A DNA stretch of 38,316 bases from contig JAAWBZ010000097.1 of NCBI GenBank assembly GCA_022792945.1, positions 1 through 38,316 of the forward strand. The letters are read 5' to 3'. This document shows positions 29,234 to 36,754 of the stretch, piece by piece; position 1 is the first letter of the stretch; the number at the start of each line of letters is the position of its first letter. The notes below the pieces were generated by a model. That model made no database searches and was not told where the DNA came from. It saw only the letters and a program-made list of their open reading frames with translations. Source of the stretch: Oscillospiraceae bacterium. Its GTDB lineage: Bacteria; Bacillota; Clostridia; Oscillospirales; Oscillospiraceae. Position numbers and translations under genes: made by a program.

Positions 29234-29283
29234 AAATTCTATAAAAAACGCCAAAAATAGAATTTTGAATCTTTTAAAAGATT
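29234..29283. promoter_or_regulatory. Two inverted repeats upstream of the XRE gene
   Basis: AAATTCTAT (29234-29242) and ATAGAATTT (29257-29265) form one inverted repeat. AATCTTTTAAAAGATT (29268-29283) is a perfect 16-bp palindrome. They lie about 80 bases before the XRE start and are candidate operators for it. Confidence 0.4.
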
Positions 29284-29361
29284 TACAGGCTGTACAAAAA
29301 TCACGAAAAACCAGTTAAAATAGACACAAGAGAAGTTTTCATATTTTGTGAGGCAAATTTT

Positions 29362-29706
29362 ATGCTGGACTATCAGGAAATAGGAAAAAATGTAAGGTAT
29401 TACCGCACCCGCGCGGGCCTTCGGCAAAAAGAGCTGGGAACGCGGGCGAATGTGACCGGTGATTATATCAGCCATATTGAGCGGGGTACGACGCAGCTGA
29501 GTTTGCCGGTTCTGGTGGCCATTGCGGACGCTCTGCACTTGGACGTCAACTCCCTCCTGGGAATTTGCACGGACACAGTGCAAATCCGGGCCGTTGACGC
29601 ACAGATTGCCGACGTCGTCTCGAGCCTGCCGTTGGAGAAGCGGCAAATGTGTTTGGCGCTTTGCAAAACCGTGGCCGACGCACCGGAATTTAAACAGAAA
29701 GTATAA
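29362..29706 (+). CDS. XRE-family HTH regulator (114 aa)
   Basis: The HTH spans residues about 6-62: IGKNVRYYRTRAGLRQKELG, then NVTGDYISHIERGTTQLSLP and LHLDVNSLLG. The C-terminal 40 residues form a helical tail (ADVVSSLPLEKRQMCLALC) common in small clostridial regulators. GTGAGG precedes the ATG. A terminator at 29706-29743 separates it from the sigma factor gene, so it may be regulated separately. Palindromes upstream suggest autoregulation. The base composition is lower in GC than in the surrounding core genes. Confidence 0.85.
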   Translation: MLDYQEIGKNVRYYRTRAGLRQKELGTRANVTGDYISHIERGTTQLSLPVLVAIADALHLDVNSLLGICTDTVQIRAVDAQIADVVSSLPLEKRQMCLALCKTVADAPEFKQKV

Positions 29707-29743
29707 ACACTGGTTGCCTGACGATGACGACCAGTGTTTTTTT
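29706..29743 (+). terminator. Terminator between XRE and sigma factor genes
   Basis: AACACTGGT (29706-29714) pairs with ACCAGTGTT (29730-29738), a 9-bp stem with a 15-nt loop, followed by a seven-T run. Confidence 0.75.
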
Positions 29744-29786
29744 CATCCGCGAGGACCTGATCTGAAAAGCTGAGTGGGGGATTACT

Positions 29787-30275
29787 ATGACACAGAAACA
29801 GGCAGAATTCATAGAAAAACTCGTCCAAGCCCATCAATTGAAGCTGCAGCGGATTGCCACCCATCTGACCAATGATGAATGGACCGCGGCAGACCTGACG
29901 CAGGAGGTTTTTGAGGCGGCATCCCGCAAGGTTGAGGAGCTGATGGAGCATCCTACGATAGAAAAGTGGCTGATTCGTGCGCTGGTCTATCAAATCAAGA
30001 ACGAATTTTTCCGTGCCTATCGTCGTTATGAGGTGCCAGATAGTCAAATTGAAGCTATCACAGAACCGGAACTTCCTCTGCCTTTGGAACTCATTTTGCC
30101 CAAGGAGCTGACGGAAAAGGAGCGCGAAATTTTGATTATGCGGCTGGAAGCGCGCATGGAGTACGCACGAATAGCGCGGCAGCTACATATCTCAGAGGCG
30201 GCGTGCAGGAAGCGGATGGAACGCGCATTGAAGCACTGTGAAGCCCTTCTGAAAAAAGATGCCAAAGAATTTTAA
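29787..30275 (+). CDS. RNA polymerase sigma-70 family factor (ECF-like)
   Basis: A 162-residue protein with sigma region 2 (residues about 12-85: AADLTQEVFEAASRKVEEL, then TIEKWLIRALVYQIKNEFFRAYRR) and region 4 (about 108-155: LTEKEREILIMRLEARMEYARIARQLHIS with the recognition helix EAACRKRMERALKHCEALL). It lacks regions 1 and 3, as in ECF sigma factors. The next gene is a membrane protein that could hold it at the membrane. No matching autoregulated promoter motif is visible upstream. AT-richer than the core genes. Confidence 0.88.
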   Translation: MTQKQAEFIEKLVQAHQLKLQRIATHLTNDEWTAADLTQEVFEAASRKVEELMEHPTIEKWLIRALVYQIKNEFFRAYRRYEVPDSQIEAITEPELPLPLELILPKELTEKEREILIMRLEARMEYARIARQLHISEAACRKRMERALKHCEALLKKDAKEF

Positions 30276-30327
30276 ATTTTTTGTCACAAATCATTTGTCT
30301 GTTCATGTATAAATAATGGAGGTTAAG

Positions 30328-31140
30328 ATGCGCAAGAATAAGCACGCCGCCAACGGCGGCCAGGCCGATCAGGGTAGAAAATCACCGGAAGCTACATCCA
30401 AAGACTACCGGGAGCTGCGCTCCGAATTGTTTCAATATCTGAACGAACATGATGAGTCCGCATTGGATGTTGGCACCGTGGATGCCTACCTCGAACGGCT
30501 GCAAGAAATCCATCCAGTTCTCACAGAAAGTGACCCAGAAGCAGAAACGGCCAGAATCATAGCGCATATCCGGCGGCAGGAGCCGCCACAGAAACACTCC
30601 GCCCGCAAGCGGCGGCCTGGTCTGCGCGTGGCCATTGTGGCAGCGGCAGTTGTCGCAGCGCTGACAGTCGGTATCACGGCCCGGTGGGCCTTTGACCGGG
30701 TGTTCATGCGGCAGAATCAGTCCGGTGAATTGACCATACCCGACGGTGTGAATGCGGAATACCATTCGTTTCAGGAGGCGCTTGAATTGAATGGCTTTGA
30801 TGTTCCGGTCGCGCCTGCATGGATCCCCTCTGACTTTGCATTCTCTCATGTTGAAGTCAGGGACGGCGGGGAAACGAAGCGCATTGTAGGTTATTTTTAT
30901 GGCAGCGAACGCAAGTTTCGCATTCAAGTGACCGATACGGTCGGTGGTGATACGATAGGCTATGAGGAAACGCTCGAAACCGTTTCCCCGCGTATTTATG
31001 TGCACAACGATATAGAATATGAGCTATATATCAATGTAAACACATCCAAGGTAAACTGGATCATAGGTAACTATATTTGTACGATATCTGGAACACTGAC
31101 CGGAGAAGAACTGGAGTTGATGATCGATTCCATCACATAG
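30328..31140 (+). CDS. Anti-sigma-like membrane protein with DUF4367-like domain
   Basis: A 270-residue protein with a cytosolic part of about 98 residues, one transmembrane helix (about 100-117, VAIVAAAVVAALTVGI), and an outside domain of about 150 residues. The outside domain ends ISGTLTGEELELMIDSI, the usual end of DUF4367 domains. It starts 52 bases after the ECF-like sigma factor, which is where anti-sigma factors usually sit. No zinc-binding HxxxCxxC motif of ZAS anti-sigmas is seen. ATG 30328 is chosen because GGAGG lies 5 bases upstream. Anti-sigma action is inferred from position. Confidence 0.8.
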   Translation: MRKNKHAANGGQADQGRKSPEATSKDYRELRSELFQYLNEHDESALDVGTVDAYLERLQEIHPVLTESDPEAETARIIAHIRRQEPPQKHSARKRRPGLRVAIVAAAVVAALTVGITARWAFDRVFMRQNQSGELTIPDGVNAEYHSFQEALELNGFDVPVAPAWIPSDFAFSHVEVRDGGETKRIVGYFYGSERKFRIQVTDTVGGDTIGYEETLETVSPRIYVHNDIEYELYINVNTSKVNWIIGNYICTISGTLTGEELELMIDSIT

Positions 31141-31151
31141 GAGGAGAACCA

Positions 31152-31586
31152 ATGCGTAAAAGAGCAGCTAGTCTATTGATAGTAATTGCAGTTTTATTAT
31201 CTCTGGCAGGTGCAGCCGAAGCAGCAGCGGAACGTGCCAGCGCATATCTTGAAAGATATACGATTTCACTCCGAGCTAAGGGGAGCGGGCGAATGGCAAT
31301 CGTTATGACCGTGGATGGCGTTGATGAAATGAGAGAGATCGGTGTTGACGAGGTTTTCATTGAGGAGAAAAACAGCAGTACCGCATCCTGGCATGAATTC
31401 GATACCTATTACGGCATGGACGATCCTGAAACCTACTATGATTACAATTCCTACGATTATCTGCGTACCGTCTATTTTGACGGCACTCCGGGCCGTTATT
31501 ATCGGGTTACAATCGTAGCCTTTGCGGCTGACAAGACCGGTTCGGATACCGGCTGGGTCACCTCGTCAACCGTACTCTGTAAATAG
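31152..31586 (+). CDS. Secreted small protein of the sigma operon (144 aa)
   Basis: A 144-residue exported protein with a signal peptide (residues 1-24, RKRAASLLIVIAVLLSLAG). The mature part is beta-rich: LERYTISLRAKGSGRMAIVMTV, a Tyr/Asp-rich loop (YYDYNSYDYL), RYYRVTIVAFAADKTGSDTGW. The pattern is of a fibronectin- or Ig-like sandwich. It begins 11 bases after the anti-sigma-like gene with GGAG upstream, and a strong terminator follows. It may be the surface output or sensor of the sigma system. No family is recognised with confidence. Confidence 0.78.
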   Translation: MRKRAASLLIVIAVLLSLAGAAEAAAERASAYLERYTISLRAKGSGRMAIVMTVDGVDEMREIGVDEVFIEEKNSSTASWHEFDTYYGMDDPETYYDYNSYDYLRTVYFDGTPGRYYRVTIVAFAADKTGSDTGWVTSSTVLCK

Positions 31587-31612
31587 GCGCTCAGCGCATC
31601 ATGACCGCCCTG

Positions 31613-31650
31613 ACACGCGGGGATGCAATAGCATCCCCGCGTGTTATTTT
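31613..31650 (+). terminator. Terminator of the sigma operon
   Basis: A perfect 14-bp stem, ACACGCGGGGATGC (31613-31626) with GCATCCCCGCGTGT (31631-31644), has an AATA loop and is followed by TATTTTT. Confidence 0.9.
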
Positions 31651-32005
31651 TGCCCCGGCCCAGCCAGAATCACAGCTGGAGCCAGCAGCGCTGCTGGCTT
31701 TCCATGTGGCAGTCCCGCAAAACGCATGCAAGCTGCCGCGCGCTTTTTCCTGGCTTCCGTAATTTTGCCGCCCGCTCCACGCAAATGGCATGTAAAGACG
31801 AAAAGCAGGCTGCCAACCGCCAAAGCGGTTGACAGCTTGCTTTCAAAGCTTGTTTTTGCCTGTGCAGCTGCGCTTTTCTGCTACTTTTTGATATTCTTGC
31901 TTCTTACCAGTTTGACATATCCTGATGATGGGTTCTCCGGACCTCTTTGCCTTCTTGAAACGACAAGGCTTTCCCCGCCCTTGAAGAGGCCTTCGAAGCC
32001 TTGGG
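31651..32005. other. About 350 bases without a gene, holding two hairpins
   Basis: No supported coding frame is seen. The stretch holds an 18-bp perfect palindrome, GCCAGCAGCGCTGCTGGC (near 31682-31699). It also holds a 19-bp hairpin, AAAGCAGGCTGCCAACCGC (31802-31820) with GCGGTTGACAGCTTGCTTT (31825-31843), with two or three mismatches and T-rich DNA beyond. The second resembles a terminator. Confidence 0.5.
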
Positions 32006-32626
32006 TCAGGCGACCGCCTGGAAGGAGGGGCTCGCGGGTTTCTCCTGCGCGTAAAGCTCGGGATTCCGGTTATTCGCCACCGTAGCCGTCCGGGTCGTGC
32101 CGCCGGAGACGTACACCTTGCCGCACTCCGGACAGATTGCCGTGTGCATCGTCACGGTCTGCGAGACCACCTTCCGGTCCTCCCGCACAGCCTTGGCCTG
32201 CTCACGGCTGACGTGCTCCATCTCGTGGCCGCGCACCTTCGCCGCCGCCTGCTCCGGGTCGATGTGCCCGGGCGTCTTGAACGAAACCCCGGGATCGTCC
32301 GAGCCGTCCTGGTACTTCCGGTTCTTGCACGTCTGGCACTCGGCCTCCTCCATGACCTCCGCCGGGTCCTTGGCCTCCTCGGCCCCGTCCGCGTACTGGA
32401 TCCGCGCCCGGACCGCCATCTCCGCCGGGTCAAAGTCCAGCTGCACCGGCAGCTGCCGCCCCAGGGGCCGCGCCGCGCCGTTCTCCGCGGAGACGGGCTT
32501 CGCCGCTTGTACAGGCTGCACCGGCGTCTCCGGCTGCGCCTGAGGCGCCGCCGTGCGCACCGTGACCGGCTGCCACGCGGCATACTGCCGGGATACGTCC
32601 CAGCCCGCTGCGCCGATTCCCATCAT
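32006..32626 (-). CDS. Putative metalloprotease, CJM1_0395/SprA-related type
   Basis: A 206-residue cytosolic-looking protein with a Pro/Gln/Ala-rich start of about 60 residues. A Cys pair follows (C97-x2-C100 in ECQTCKNRKYQDGS), then an HExxH zinc-protease motif H134-E-M-E-H138, and a second pair C165-x2-C168 in AICPECGKVYVSGG. The central block KNRKYQDGSDDPGVSF is shared by a family labelled putative metalloproteases. No signal peptide or membrane helix is present. The third zinc ligand is not obvious. It is divergent from purA and appears to be a single gene. Confidence 0.75.
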   Translation of the reverse strand: MMGIGAAGWDVSRQYAAWQPVTVRTAAPQAQPETPVQPVQAAKPVSAENGAARPLGRQLPVQLDFDPAEMAVRARIQYADGAEEAKDPAEVMEEAECQTCKNRKYQDGSDDPGVSFKTPGHIDPEQAAAKVRGHEMEHVSREQAKAVREDRKVVSQTVTMHTAICPECGKVYVSGGTTRTATVANNRNPELYAQEKPASPSFQAVA

Positions 32627-32730
32627 GCTCCATCACCTCGTCTGTTTTTTATGTACACACAGATATTATACGACGCCTGCGCCAAAAAGGCAAGAGGCAT
32701 TTCTTTTGACGGGAAAATCGCATTTTTTTC

Positions 32731-32759
32731 TTTACTAATGTCGGGAATTGTACTATACT
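32731..32759 (+). promoter_or_regulatory. Promoter of purA
   Basis: TTTACT (32731-32736), a 17-base spacer and TATACT (32754-32759). The 5' leader of about 75 bases contains GCGGG/CCCGC and ACCGG/CCGGT hairpins. It is not a purine riboswitch by eye. Confidence 0.55.
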
Positions 32760-32842
32760 GAACGTGTCTGCGGGTCCTCCCGCGGGCCGTGGAAATATTG
32801 TAGACCGACCGGCTTGCCGGTATGCTATTGGGAGGTACTGAA

Positions 32843-34117
32843 ATGGCGAATTGTGCGATCGTAGGAATCAACTGGGGCGACGAGGGCAAGGGCCGGATGG
32901 TGGACCTGGTGACCCAGGATTATGATGTGGTCATCCGCTACCAGGGCGGCAGCAACGCGGGCCACACTGTGGTCAACGAGTACGGCAAGTTCGGCCTGCA
33001 TCTGCTGCCCTCGGGCATCTTCCGCCAGGGCGTGGTCAACGTCCTGGGCAACGGCGTGGCGCTGGACTGCGAGGCGCTGTGGCAGGAGATGGAGGGCGTG
33101 ATGCAGGCAGGCGTGTCCATCACCCCGGAGAATCTGAAGATTTCTGAGCGGACGCCGCTGCTGCTGCCCTACCATCGCGACCTGGACGCCCTGGAGGAGG
33201 CCCGGCTCCGGGACAAGAAGTACGGCTCCACCAAGCGCGGCATCGCGCCGTTTTACAGCGATAAATATCAGAAAAAGATCATCCTGGCCGGCGAGCTGTT
33301 CTACCCCGAGCACCTCAAGGCCCACCTGGCGGACATCCTGGAGTGGAAGAACCTGACCGTCGAGCACGTCTACGGCGCGAAGCCCTACAGGCTCGAGGAC
33401 ATGCTCTCGTGGCTGGAGGAATTCGGCGGAAAGATCAAGCCCTTTATCTGCAATACCGTTTCCTTCCTCCGCGACGCCCAGGCGGCGGGCAAGAGCTTCC
33501 TCTTCGAGGCCCAGCTGGGCGCGCTGCGGGACCTGGATTTCGGCATCATCCCCTACACCACCTCCTCCAACGCCGTGGCGGCCTACGCGCCGGTGGGCGC
33601 GGGGTGCCCGGGCGTCCGTCTCGACGAGGTCATCGGTGTGGTGAAGGCCTACTCCTCCTGCGTGGGCGAGGGTCCGTTCACCTGCGAGTGGTTCGGCGAG
33701 GAGGCCGACAGGCTCCGCGAGGCCGGCTTTGAGTACGGCGTGTCCACGGGCCGTCCCCGCCGGGTGGGGCCCATCGACATCGTGGCCACCCGCTACGGCG
33801 TGGAGATGCAGGGCGCCACCAACATCGCCCTGACCAAGCTGGATATCCTCTCGTACATGGACAAGATCCCCGTCTGCGCCCACTATACGCTGAACGGACA
33901 GCAGACCGATGAATTCCCCTTCCCGGCGGCTCTGAACGACGCGAAGCCGGTGGTGGAGTATCTGGAGGGCTGGAAAACCGACATCTCCGGCGTCCGCCGC
34001 TGGGAGGACCTGCCCAAGGCCGCGCAGGACTATGTGCTCTACGTGGAAAAGGCCGTGGGGTGCCACATCGGCTATGTCTCCGTCGGCCCCGAGCGCGGCG
34101 CGATCATCCTGCGTTAA
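32843..34117 (+). CDS. purA: Adenylosuccinate synthetase
   Basis: A 424-residue enzyme that condenses IMP with aspartate using GTP, the first step from IMP to AMP. Marks are the GTP loop WGDEGKGR (residues 11-18) with its catalytic Asp, and GGSNAGHTVV with the catalytic His. VSTGRPRRVGPIDIVATRYG and TKLDILSYMDKIPVCAHY follow, with a GTP base-binding LTKLD. ATG 32843 follows GGGAGG. It is followed by purB and hpt on the same strand, so the IMP-AMP branch and salvage are made together. Confidence 0.95.
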   Translation: MANCAIVGINWGDEGKGRMVDLVTQDYDVVIRYQGGSNAGHTVVNEYGKFGLHLLPSGIFRQGVVNVLGNGVALDCEALWQEMEGVMQAGVSITPENLKISERTPLLLPYHRDLDALEEARLRDKKYGSTKRGIAPFYSDKYQKKIILAGELFYPEHLKAHLADILEWKNLTVEHVYGAKPYRLEDMLSWLEEFGGKIKPFICNTVSFLRDAQAAGKSFLFEAQLGALRDLDFGIIPYTTSSNAVAAYAPVGAGCPGVRLDEVIGVVKAYSSCVGEGPFTCEWFGEEADRLREAGFEYGVSTGRPRRVGPIDIVATRYGVEMQGATNIALTKLDILSYMDKIPVCAHYTLNGQQTDEFPFPAALNDAKPVVEYLEGWKTDISGVRRWEDLPKAAQDYVLYVEKAVGCHIGYVSVGPERGAIILR

Positions 34118-34138
34118 GCGGCACAAAGCGCAAATCAA

Positions 34139-34211
34139 GTTTTTCGCCCGCCTTTTTACAAAAAGGCGGCGGGGGCAGGACAGAGTCCTGCCGGGTTTGG
34201 GCGGAGCCCAA
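34139..34211 (+). repeat. Three tandem hairpins between purA and purB (possible dispersed repeat)
   Basis: Hairpin 1 is CCGCCTTTTT/AAAAAGGCGG (34148-34157, 34160-34169). Hairpin 2 is GGCAGGA/TCCTGCC (34174-34180, 34186-34192). Hairpin 3 is TTGGGC/GCCCAA (34197-34202, 34206-34211). The arrangement resembles intergenic palindromic elements seen repeatedly in Oscillospiraceae genomes. It could act as an attenuator or mRNA stabiliser between the two genes. Confidence 0.55.
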
Positions 34212-34234
34212 CTGAAAAAGGAGTAAAAAACCAA

Positions 34235-35653
34235 ATGACCGACCAATATGAAAGCCCCCTGGCCTCCCGCTACGCCTCGAAGTTCATGCTGCGCCAGTTC
34301 TCCGCGGAGAAGCGGATCGAGACGTGGCGCAGGCTGTGGGTGGCCCTGGCCAGGGCGGAGCATCAGCTGGGCCTGCCGGTGACGGCGGCGCAGGTGGAGG
34401 AGCTGGAGCGGGGCGTCCTCCCCATCGACTTCGCCGCCGCCGCGGAGAAGGAGCGGGAGATCCGCCACGACGTCATGGCCCACATCCACACCTTCGGCCT
34501 CAGCTGCCCCGGCGCCAGGGGCATCATCCACCTGGGGGCCACCAGCTGCTACGTCACCGACAACGCCGACCTCATCCTCTACCGCGAGGCCCTGCGGTAT
34601 CTCCGCGGCCAGCTGGCGGCGGTGATCGAGAACCTGGCGGCGTTTGCCCTGGAGTACCGCGCCATGCCGGCCCTGGGCTACACCCACTACCAGCCGGCGC
34701 AGCTGGTCACAGTGGGCAAGCGGGCCAGCCTCTGGCTCCAGGATCTGATGCTGGACCTGGAGGAGCTGGAGGACGTGATCGCCGCCATCCGGTTCCTGGG
34801 CTGCCGCGGCACCACCGGCACCGAGGCCAGCTTCCTGGACCTCTTCCACGGCGACACGGCGAAGATCGACGAGATGAACCGCCGCATCGCCGCCGAGTTC
34901 GGCTTCGACCGCTGCTACGGCGTCTGCGGCCAGACCTACCCCCGGAAGCTGGACAGCCGGATTCTGAACGTCCTCTCGTCCATCGGCCAGAGCGCCTGCC
35001 GCTTTGCCAACGACCTGCGGCTTTTGCAGCACGACCGGCAGGTGGAGGAGCCGTTCGAGGAGAAGCAGGTTGGCTCCTCGGCCATGCCCTACAAGCGCAA
35101 TCCCATGCGCTGCGAGCGCATCTGCTCCCTCTCCCGCTACCTGATGGCCGACGCCCTCAACGCCCCCATGACCGCCTCCGCCCAGTGGCTGGAGCGGACG
35201 CTGGACGACTCGGCCAACCGCCGCATCAGCCTGCCCGAGGGCTTTCTCTGCTGCGACGCGGTGCTCCGGCTGATGCAGAACGTCACAAAGGGCCTCCACG
35301 TCAACGAGAAGATCGTGGAGAGGTTCGTGGCGGAATACCTGCCCTTCATCGCCACGGAGAACCTGATGATGGAGGCCGTGGCCCGGGGCGGAGACCGCCA
35401 GCAGCTCCACGAGCTCCTCCGCACCCACTCCATGGCCGCCACCGCCCGGATGAAGGCGGGGCAGAGCTGTGACCTGCTGGACCGCCTGGCGGCGGACCCG
35501 GCCTTCGGCCTGAGCCGCGCGGAGCTGGAGGCCGTCCTGGATCCCCGGCGCTACACCGGCCGCTGTGCCGAGCAGACGGAGGCCTACGCCCGGCACTGCC
35601 TGGAGACCGCAAAAAAAATCGGCGCGCAGCGCGCCGAGGAGATCGAGCTGTAA
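34235..35653 (+). CDS. purB: Adenylosuccinate lyase
   Basis: A 472-residue fumarase-superfamily lyase that acts twice in purine synthesis: on SAICAR, and on adenylosuccinate to give AMP. Marks are DVMAHIHTFG with the catalytic-site His, HLGATSCYVTDNAD, and GYTHYQPAQLVTVGKRA with the general acid His. The signature loop is GSSAMPYKRNPMRCERIC. AAAAAGGAG precedes the ATG. hpt follows after 12 bases. Length and order are those of the larger eukaryote-like PurB subtype. Confidence 0.95.
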   Translation: MTDQYESPLASRYASKFMLRQFSAEKRIETWRRLWVALARAEHQLGLPVTAAQVEELERGVLPIDFAAAAEKEREIRHDVMAHIHTFGLSCPGARGIIHLGATSCYVTDNADLILYREALRYLRGQLAAVIENLAAFALEYRAMPALGYTHYQPAQLVTVGKRASLWLQDLMLDLEELEDVIAAIRFLGCRGTTGTEASFLDLFHGDTAKIDEMNRRIAAEFGFDRCYGVCGQTYPRKLDSRILNVLSSIGQSACRFANDLRLLQHDRQVEEPFEEKQVGSSAMPYKRNPMRCERICSLSRYLMADALNAPMTASAQWLERTLDDSANRRISLPEGFLCCDAVLRLMQNVTKGLHVNEKIVERFVAEYLPFIATENLMMEAVARGGDRQQLHELLRTHSMAATARMKAGQSCDLLDRLAADPAFGLSRAELEAVLDPRRYTGRCAEQTEAYARHCLETAKKIGAQRAEEIEL

Positions 35654-35665
35654 GGAGGCCATTCC

Positions 35666-36217
35666 ATGCGTATTACCACCCCGGAAAACGACATTGCGGA
35701 GGTTTTGTTCACCGAAAAGCAGATCGCGGCCCGTGTCGAGGCGCTGGGCATGGCCCTGACCGCGGAATACGGCGGGAAGAAGCCGGTGATGGTCTGCGTG
35801 CTCAAGGGCGCGTCGTTCTTCTACATCGACCTGTGCCGGCAGATGAACTGCCAGATCGACATGGACTTCATCTCCGTCTCCAGCTACGGCGCGGAGGCGC
35901 AGTCCTCGGGCGTGGTGCGGCTGGTGAAGGATCTGGACACCAATATCACCGGCCGCCACGTGGTGCTGGTGGAGGACATTATCGACTCGGGGCTGACCCT
36001 CTCGTACCTGCGGGAATTTTTCGGCGCGCGCAGGCCCGCCAGCATCCGCACCATCAGCTTCCTGGACAAAACCGCCCGCCACGCCAGCGAGCTGAAAACC
36101 GATTACTGCGGCTTCGAGGTGCCGGACGTTTTCGTGGTGGGCTACGGCCTGGACTACGCCAGCTACTACCGGAACCTGCCCTACATCGGCGTCCTGAAGC
36201 CGGAGGTCTACAGCTGA
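35666..36217 (+). CDS. hpt: Hypoxanthine phosphoribosyltransferase
   Basis: A 183-residue salvage enzyme that makes IMP or GMP from hypoxanthine or guanine and PRPP. The PRPP loop VVLVEDIIDSGLTL carries the Glu-Asp pair. The flexible-loop SSYG is in ISVSSYGAEAQSSG, and the purine-binding segment VVGYGLDYASYYRNLPYIGVL is at the C terminus. AAGGAGG precedes ATG 35666. It follows purB by 12 bases and completes a three-gene purine operon. Confidence 0.94.
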   Translation: MRITTPENDIAEVLFTEKQIAARVEALGMALTAEYGGKKPVMVCVLKGASFFYIDLCRQMNCQIDMDFISVSSYGAEAQSSGVVRLVKDLDTNITGRHVVLVEDIIDSGLTLSYLREFFGARRPASIRTISFLDKTARHASELKTDYCGFEVPDVFVVGYGLDYASYYRNLPYIGVLKPEVYS

Positions 36218-36232
36218 AACGCGGCCAAATCA

Positions 36233-36277
36233 ACGCGGCGGCCCGCCTCCCCCCTCCGGGGAAGCGGACCGCCGCGT
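36233..36277. terminator. Hairpin between hpt and nrdR (convergent)
   Basis: ACGCGGCGG with CCGC (36233-36246) pairs with GCGG and CCGCCGCGT (36264-36277), broken by one mismatch. It has no T-tract, so its strength is uncertain. Confidence 0.5.
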
Positions 36278-36286
36278 CCGGCGCGC

Positions 36287-36742
36287 TCAGCGTTCTTCTA
36301 AAATCTTGTTCAGCTCCTGCATGAAGGTGTTGATATCCTTGAACTGCCGGTAGACCGAGGCAAAGCGGACGTAGGCCACCTCGTCCATGGGCTTGAGGCG
36401 TTCCATGACCAGCTCCCCGATCACGGAGGTGCGGATTTCCCGCTCCAGGGAGTTCTGGATGATCTGCTCGATCTCGTCCACGGCCCTTTCCATCTCCGCC
36501 AGGGAGACCGGGCGCTTCTCGCAGGCTCGGACCATGCCGTTGAGGACCTTGTTCCGGTCGAAGCTCTGGCGGCTGTTGTCCTTCTTGATGACCACAATGG
36601 GCAGGCTCTCCACCGTCTCATAGGTGGTGAAGCGCTTCCCACAGGCCAGACACTCCCGCCGGCGGCGGATGCTGGCGCTGTCCTCGGCGTGGCGGGAGTC
36701 CACCACCTTGCTCTCCTGGTCGCCGCAATAGGGGCATTTCAT
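36287..36742 (-). CDS. nrdR: Transcriptional repressor NrdR
   Basis: A 151-residue regulator of ribonucleotide reductase genes. The zinc ribbon uses Cys3, Cys6, Cys31 and Cys34 (KCPYCGD and [12 protein letters not shown]). The ATP-cone domain begins [20 protein letters not shown]. It represses nrd genes when dATP is high by binding NrdR boxes; no nrd gene is in the window. It is 12 bases downstream of the rhomboid-like gene, so they share a promoter. Confidence 0.95.
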   Translation of the reverse strand: MKCPYCGDQESKVVDSRHAEDSASIRRRRECLACGKRFTTYETVESLPIVVIKKDNSRQSFDRNKVLNGMVRACEKRPVSLAEMERAVDEIEQIIQNSLEREIRTSVIGELVMERLKPMDEVAYVRFASVYRQFKDINTFMQELNKILEER

Positions 36743-36754
36743 ACAGCATCCTCC

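Noticed and set aside
32760-32842. Purine riboswitch ahead of purA
   Set aside because: The leader has short hairpins but not the conserved three-way junction and loop sequences of purine riboswitches.
32825-36082. 1085-codon minus-strand open frame across purA, purB and hpt
   Set aside because: It runs antisense to three well-known genes; the product has no domain and is a codon-bias shadow.
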